Positions 57,986 to 64,000 of a stretch of DNA of 64,000 bases are shown here, one piece after another. Each line of letters begins with the position of its first letter. Within the stretch, counting starts at the first letter, position 1. The notes beneath the pieces are model-generated. The model ran no database searches. It had not been told where the DNA came from and saw nothing but the letters and a program-made list of their open reading frames with translations. The stretch lies in contig NC_080558.1 of assembly GCF_030253575.1 (NCBI RefSeq), positions 42,041,611 to 42,105,610 on the forward strand, written 5' to 3'. This DNA is from Rhododendron vialii (Eukaryota; Streptophyta; Magnoliopsida; Ericales; Ericaceae). The position numbers were made by a program, and so were the translations under genes.

Positions 57986-58168
57986 AAAACACTAAAAACA
58001 TACCTTACGTGCAATATCAAATAAAAACGACAAATTTAACGATGAAATTAAACTAGTCTAAGGACCTAGCGCTCCCTTAATAGCATTGTCAGGTGCTTAT
58101 CACTAATCCGTACATTTGGTTATAAAAAAATATATACAAAATGTAGCGGTGCCTGATGACCCTAAATA

Positions 58169-58439
58169 CTCCCTCCGTCCCTTATTTATAGTTCGGTATT
58201 TTATTTTGGACTGTCCCTTAATAAGTGTTCATTTTGTAAAGTTAGTGGGTAAAAGTTGGTGAATTGTCTATTTTGTCCCTATAAGTAGATTTCATTTTAA
58301 AAAGTAAATGAGTAAAAGTGTAATGATGATTGGTAAGTAGGGAAAATGGAGGAAAAAGTTGATGTGAAAGGTATAATGATGATGTCTTTTAAATAAGTTG
58401 GAATTACGAAGTAGGACACTTAGAAATGGACGGAGGGAG
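58169..58439. mobile_element. Stowaway-like MITE
   Basis: 271 bp with the ends CTCCCTCCGTCC and GGACGGAGGGAG, perfect 12-bp inverted repeats flanked by TA. Internal arms also partly pair. A typical Stowaway/Mariner MITE. Confidence 0.92.
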
Positions 58440-60476
58440 TAATTTTTTGTTGGAACAGGGAATGGCGAAGCAACAATGCTACGTAACGTACGTACACATG
58501 AAATGGAAACTTTTTTTGCCGATCAACAAAAAAACAAAAAAAACCCGTACGTATACTCACACCAACTACTCCCGACTAAACATCTCTCACACATATGTCG
58601 GTAGGTGCAGTGGCGACGCCACATTCAGTCATGTGGGGTCGCATGACCCATGGAGGGAAAAAAATCTGCTACTATTGCACTACAAGTTTGGAGTAGATCA
58701 CAAATGAACCCATTAAAATGTGTATTGACCCCATCAAGGGGTGCAAAACACCTGATAATTTACACCAACCAACCAACAACATTCTGTCTTCTCCCCTTTT
58801 TGCTTCGTGGTCTTTCTCTAAAGGAGAAATCTGTATTGTGTATAGATCTTCCAATTATTATAAGGCTCTGTTTTTGCCAATTTTTCTTTGGGCTCTGGGC
58901 GGTATGTGTGTCGTGGTTGCATTGGGGCTCATCTTTGTTGGGTCGTACGCTCCTTGTTATGATGTCTTTTTCGCTTCAAGTCCTTTTACTTTTTGTAATC
59001 ATCTTCAAAAATTAATAATTTGTTTGCTGTTCAAAATTAAAATAGTCCTATTCACGAACTCGTGCCACATAAAAAAAATCATTTCAATTCGAATGACTTT
59101 CCTTCCACTCTTCGACTGAAACGAAACATCACAACTTTTAATTTGCGAATGCCTTCATACTTATAAATTCTTGGAATCGCTACTGGGTGTGTAGGCGTAC
59201 GTGGGTACATGTCCGTAGCATTATCGATGAAGAAGTGGACGGATAAAATTGATGCCTTGCGTACGTGGGGTCATCTTGTTACCTTGACAATATCCTTAGT
59301 GGAACTGGACTTGACTTTAGCTTTTGAAGTCTGCTTAGAAAAATATTCCAAAGAGAAACATACGGCTATTTGTCACAATCCCTAATGCAATTACCCACTA
59401 ATGATTCTGAGACAGCTGGTGGTGGTGGGGAAGCAATTTGTGATTTTTCCATGAGATGACGTCATCGCTGTGACATCAGTACCCCACTTCATGTGCTGAT
59501 GTCGTTTCTGGCGTCATAAACCCATGCTGGTGGGATTAATTTTTTTTTTTGTTCTCTGATACGAGGGTTTACCTTAAATTATTTTTAAGTTGGCACCAAA
59601 TTTAAAAAATATTCATTGTCAAGACCAGAGGAATCAAAAGGATAAAAATATTTGTTTTATATCTCGAGGTTTAGCTCAGGGTTGTTGTGAATTGTCAAAC
59701 ATTGTTTTTTTTGGGAAACGGTTTAGAACAAGCGAGAAATTTCTTGCTAATTAGCATAAGCAAGTAATCTTTTTTTTGTCTTTCAGAAACAAAATAAAAA
59801 TAAAAATCCACTTTATGTTTTTTCTTCTTGTTCTTAGAATCTTAGCACACATAACACACGCTTTCCACACTATATTCCATTCTTTAGGCCGGGCCTTCGC
59901 TTGTCGTCGACATTTTCTAAGCCTCTTGTTGGCCTTTATCTTCTGGCGATAGCAAAATAATAATTGTTTCTTTTTTGTTTTACGGATCAGTAGCTGTGTT
60001 CTGTACCTTAGATCTTAATTTATTCTTCGCTTGTCGCTGACATGTTCTCATTATTGTAACGACGGTATTACAGTTGTACTTTCCCTATTATTATTATTAC
60101 TGTATTTCTTGTTCTTAAAAAAAAAAAGAAAAGAAAAGAATCTTTAGCCTTTTCTTTAATTGAAGAAGACAAGACTCTTGTGGGCGAAAGCTTTCAAAAA
60201 ACTGGACCACTGCCACTAACTTGCTCAAGTCTTTGGCCTTTAGGTCTGCGTGGGGGACCTTAGAATAGAAATTGACCATAAGCATTTATTATGGACGACT
60301 TTGTCCCGTCGTTTTATTAAATACTGTATATCATGGTAACATGATTGACGTGGTACACATTAGACTATTCGGTTTTGCAAGTGGTAATCAGCCCTACGTA
60401 TGGGTGTCATTATAACCTTTACGTCACCGTTGGCTTAAGGATGCAACTTTGTTTTGCTAGGTGGAAGAATGTTTTA
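58440..60476. other. Gene-free region with LINE-like 3' tail
   Basis: No coding exon is seen. 'aaattaataatttgtttgct' then 'gttcaaaa' at about 59010-59035 resembles the 3' terminus of plant LINEs, like that at 14070-14097. The T-rich and frame-open stretch before it (58650-59010) could be a 5'-truncated LINE tail. 60040-60130 has a similar ending with an A/G-rich tail. Confidence 0.45.
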
Positions 60477-60715
60477 GTGCCGGGAAGGTACCGCGTGGTG
60501 CCCGTTTGACACATTCGGCCGTCCATTGCGACTTTGGACGGCTCGAATTTAGAGAGAAAAAAGGAGGGAGAGAGAGAGAGAGAGAGTGGTGGGATAAGAG
60601 GAGAAAGATAGAGTTTTAATCTGGGTCATCTAAAAGTACATTGGACGGTTTGGATGTGCCAAGCAGCACCACGTGGGATATACCCACCCAGACCTGAAAA
60701 ATTCCTGTGCTAGGT
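60477..60715. mobile_element. Probable MITE, imperfect inverted ends
   Basis: Left-half motifs GTGCCGGGAAGGTACC, CGTGGTGC and GGCCGTCCA have counterparts in mirrored order on the right: TTGGACGGTTTGGATG, GCACCACGTGG and CCTGTGCTAGG. A GA microsatellite lies in the centre. No target duplication was determined. Confidence 0.55.
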
Positions 60716-61134
60716 GAGTATGAGAAATCAAATAAATGTTTTTCCTTCGTGAGATTGCATATTCGAATTCTATCGGAGACTAAACATATATTCCTAACTT
60801 TGTAGAAGTAAATGGAGGGTTTTTTCAGTTGTTATGTGGAGATGCGCATGAGCTGGTTCAGACATTCAGTTATAAAAAAAAATGTTGTCACGGGCCTTTC
60901 ATTACTGTTTTCAGAAAAAAATTTGCAGAAAACTTTTTTTAGAAAAATAGTTAATGATTCTTAAAGTTACAAAATATTATGATACTAGCAATTTACAAAA
61001 TATTGGAGTATGATATAGTTTGATTCTCTAAAAAATTACATGAATCGAAAATGAATAAGATATGACAACAAAAAGTTAATAGAATTTCAAAATCAAACTT
61101 CACTGCTGCTATAATTTTCAATTCATTCCTCTCC

Positions 61135-61378
61135 GAGAAAAACTTATTCACGGAGCTCCGTACGTGAACACGTTAAAAACGGAATCCGCGCGATTTCACC
61201 CGTCCATTCCATCAATCAATGATCCAGATTTTAAACAAACTTTCCCGAAGAAGAATTTAACTCTTCTCCGAAAAAATTATTTTAAAATCCGAACCGTCCA
61301 AAATACTTTTAGATGCACATGATTCACCTCCGTAAAAATTTATTCACGAAGCTCCGTGAATAAGCTGTTTTTCTCCTC
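61135..61378. mobile_element. MITE with CTTATTCACGGAGCTCCG-type ends
   Basis: The left end has GAGAAAAACTTATTCACGGAG and the right end has the complement of GAGAAAAACAGCTTATTCACGGAG, so the ends are inverted repeats with a 3-base indel. Inner motifs (CCGTCCA/TGGACGG type) also pair. The superfamily is not determined. Confidence 0.7.
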
Positions 61379-61826
61379 CTATATATGAGGATGTCTTCAT
61401 ATGGAGGTTTTGCTCCTGCTATATGCCCTTGGGAGATTAGCTGATCGTACTTATGGAGGCCTTTGCTTCTGCTCTTCTATCACCAAACTGTTTTTAGCTT
61501 TCCTTTATGCATTTTCCCACTCTTTCTCTACTCTTTCTTTCAGCATTTCGCTGGATGGACTTTCCCCTCCACTATGCCTATGAGTTTCCTTATAGTTTTT
61601 GCATTGGTTTTTCTCGATGTACCCATTTTTAGTACTATTAATAATTTTTTTTGTTGTCGATCAAAATAAATAAATAAATAAAACTTCACAAAAGCGTTGG
61701 TTACATTGTAACTGATTCTGAGAGGGTGTTTGGGAGCCTATTTCTATTTTGTGTTTTTCATTTTAGATTGTGAATTGTGACTTATAGTTGTAATAGCTTT
61801 CGAATTGGCTCAGTATTTAAGAGATA

Positions 61827-62088
61827 CTCCATCCGTCCCGATTTGTTTGTCCATTTTTGAAACTCTAACTTTTTAAAGAAACATAATAACTGCTTCTTAA
61901 AGGTTTTGATTTTCCAAGAATGCCCCTCAATTTTCTAGCATTACATGGGAATGTACATTCTCCAATGCATTATTTTTTGAAAAGAGAAAGGGTATTAAGG
62001 AAATTTTAACACGTTAAATTCATATTGGACAAATATTTTGGAACACTTAAAAGTCAAAAAATTAACAAATAAATTGGGACGGAAGAAA
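61827..62088. mobile_element. Stowaway-like MITE
   Basis: The ends CTCCATCCGTCCCGATTTGT and the complement of TTTCTTCCGTCCCAATTTAT face each other and are flanked by TA. 262 bp, no coding content, more diverged than the copy at 58169. Confidence 0.75.
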
Positions 62089-62372
62089 TATGTACAAAAT
62101 ATATTTTGTAACGCTGTAGTGTGGGGAGTTCCATCACAACGACCAAGCCGGCACTGGCCACCCAATGGAGAGACAACACGATGCACATACAACACAAACG
62201 AAGGGATGGGATGACTTCAGCTAATGCGTTTTGATGACGCGGGACACTACGACGACTCGATCTTTGAAGATTCGTTCGTGTCATCAGCTCTAAAAGTGGA
62301 GTGACTTTGAATATTGAAGCTCTGCATTGCAACTTGGGGCCTGCTGATATTTCGCTAATGATGCAAATTAAT

Positions 62373-62723
62373 TAGGGGTGGGTATCGCGTCGCGTCGTGT
62401 TATTTTGTGTTTGTGTCAGAATTCTTTCAACTCTAACTCGATCTGTTTAGCTTTTAGTGTTATCGTGTCGTGTCATATTCGTGTTTCGTATCAGAAATAG
62501 CCGACCCTAATCCGCTAACTTCGTGTCGTGTTTTCGTGTCATTTCATAAATTCTCGTGTCGTGTCGTATCGTTTCGTGTTCGTATCAGAATTCTCTCAAC
62601 CCTAATCTGCCATGTTTTACTTTTTGAGTTATCGTGTCGTGTCGTGTCATATTCGTGTTCTATGTCAAAAATAGCTGATCCTAACCCGCTAATTTCATGT
62701 TGTATCGGAAATTCCCAACCCTA
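62373..62723. mobile_element. hAT-like MITE with TAGGG termini
   Basis: 351 bp with the ends TAGGGGTGGG and CCCAACCCTA, flanked by the perfect 8-bp duplication AAATTAAT (62365-62372 and 62724-62731). The interior is a run of TCGTGTCGTGT-type subterminal repeats. It belongs to the same structural class as the element at 9899-10554. Confidence 0.9.
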
Positions 62724-62731
62724 AAATTAAT

Positions 62732-63625
62732 GCTTTTCAGCATTCATTTACTCTGTTTGCTGCCGGATACTCCGTTGATGCTTCAATTTGGAACCAATAT
62801 ATCAAGGCCAATACTACTCTAATCGTTTGGACCATTCTTGTGTTGACATGGGATGTAATTTGTTGACGCGGCGGAATTAACAAAAGAATAATTTGCGTAC
62901 TATTTCAAACGAGATAGGTACTCGTAAGTACGAGCAATTCTTTGATAAAAATCCACCAGAAAAGAGATAAACTTGGAGATTTTATATATTAATGAAAAGT
63001 TGAATAAAACATATGTTACAACCCCTTTAATAAGGCGTAACCCTGGAAACCCTGAAAACAAAGCCGAAAAATAAAAAATTCCGAAAATTGGGAAAACTAG
63101 CAAAATTGCAAACGAGAAAGAAAAACAGGACTTTCCTAAAAAGAATCAATTGAAAAGAAATTATACGCTAAGATTCTAAAACTTTTCTAAAATGGCAAAA
63201 ATATCAAATTGAAGGCCTAAATGGAGGAATTAGGCCGAAATCCACCGTCGGTTGCGACTTAAGGTCGTGGTTCTTGATCGCAGCGCAAAAATAAGTCAGC
63301 CCATCAAGTTCGGGTCCAATCCAAACTCGTCCAAATTTTGCCAAATCGGTAATCCACAATTAACGCTTGTTTGGACTTTCGATGCTTGGACTGGTCTAAC
63401 CTGATTGGGATGCAATCTTTGCGTTGTGATGCCATTGTACACGTGCATGTTTCTTTATTAATCTTTGTAAACAATATTACATTGATTAATAACATTCATT
63501 TTTTGCTATTAAAAAAAAAAAGTAACGATGTGGTGTTTGGAAGTATAATGTGAAAAATGCAAATATAAATTATTTTTTTGACCATGTTGCCTTTGATGGT
63601 ATTTGTTAATAAGATATGAGAAAGG
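62732..63625. other. Gene-free region
   Basis: No exon or RNA gene is seen. 'tttattaatctttgtaaaca' and 'ttgattaataacattcattt' then 'tattaaaaaaaaaaa' at about 63450-63520 again resembles a LINE 3' tail. The short ORFs are unsupported. Confidence 0.5.
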
Positions 63626-63626
63626 G

Positions 63627-63917
63627 GAAAGATTACAATACACACAATTTATTTGGGTGTGTATCATATGCACCTCCAAAATGTTATGAATTATAGAGAA
63701 AATATTACGAATCGTATTGTTAAAAAGTTACGAATCGTATAAAGGTTACGAGATACACCAAAATGTTATGAATCATAATGAAAATATAACGAATCATACT
63801 GCTAAAAAGTCATGAATTCTATAACAAAAGTTACGAAACAAGTTAAAATGTTATAAATGAATCATAAAATAAGTACATATGGTACGCCATTTTAAAAGAT
63901 GTGCATTGTAGACTTTC
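63627..63917. mobile_element. Possible MITE with internal short repeats
   Basis: The ends AAAGATTACAATACACAC and the complement of AAAGTCTACAATGCACAT are imperfect inverted repeats. Inside, 'ttacgaatcgtat', 'atgttatgaatcata' and related 12-15 bp motifs recur six or more times. No clear target duplication. Confidence 0.55.
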
Positions 63918-64000
63918 TCAGTGAGTAATTTTACATGCATAATGCAATCATTTCCCCCTCTTTTCACTACTTTTTTTTTTTCAACTTTTAGCTTTAATTT

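Noticed and set aside
1..64000. CRISPR arrays, bacterial operons, prophage
   Set aside because: None present. The tandem repeats seen are plant satellites, LTR repeats or microsatellites without unique spacers, and the gene structure is eukaryotic.

Overview
This is nuclear DNA from a flowering plant, probably a eudicot. Genes are split by GT-AG introns, three plant-type genes are recognisable, and most of the rest is plant transposon debris: LTR retrotransposons, TRIMs including a Cassandra-like element with antisense 5S rRNA sequence, tRNA-type SINEs, LINE tails, CACTA, hAT, Harbinger and Stowaway MITEs, and microsatellites. Exons were joined by eye using splice sites, reading phase and knowledge of the protein families. 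No database search was possible.

Layout. 1-9.9 kb: gene-free repeats. A roughly 1.7 kb sequence occurs twice (about 1.25-2.93 kb and 7.9-9.84 kb), with a 4.6 kb minus-strand, non-autonomous LTR element (3032-7631, TSD CAAGC) between the copies. 9.9-20.0 kb: plus-strand copine gene of the BONZAI type. Its N-terminus and both C2 domains are present, but it breaks off at the first residues of the vWA domain and has a damaged donor site. 20.1-26.3 kb: two broken Ty3/gypsy elements, one per strand. 27.0-43.4 kb: plus-strand class II formin (PTEN-like, C2, proline-rich FH1, FH2). It lacks its first exon and carries a MITE in a C2-domain exon, a nonsense codon and a frameshift, so it looks like a recent pseudogene. 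44.3-45.6 kb: short LTR element with a small frameshifted ORF. 46.8-49.6 kb: minus-strand group IIa WRKY transcription factor, five exons, apparently intact and the only intact gene seen. 50-64 kb: gene-free DNA rich in foldback elements, TRIMs, SINEs and MITEs.

The copine and the formin are each missing the part that faces the retrotransposon nest between them, which suggests one rearrangement damaged both. The clearest unusual theme is a set of MITEs with CATAGTT termini and exact 8-bp target duplications. Three copies lie in or beside the two broken genes, one of them exactly between two codons of the formin, where a weak GT...AG pair could let it be spliced out in frame. No viral, CRISPR or bacterial operon-like system was found.
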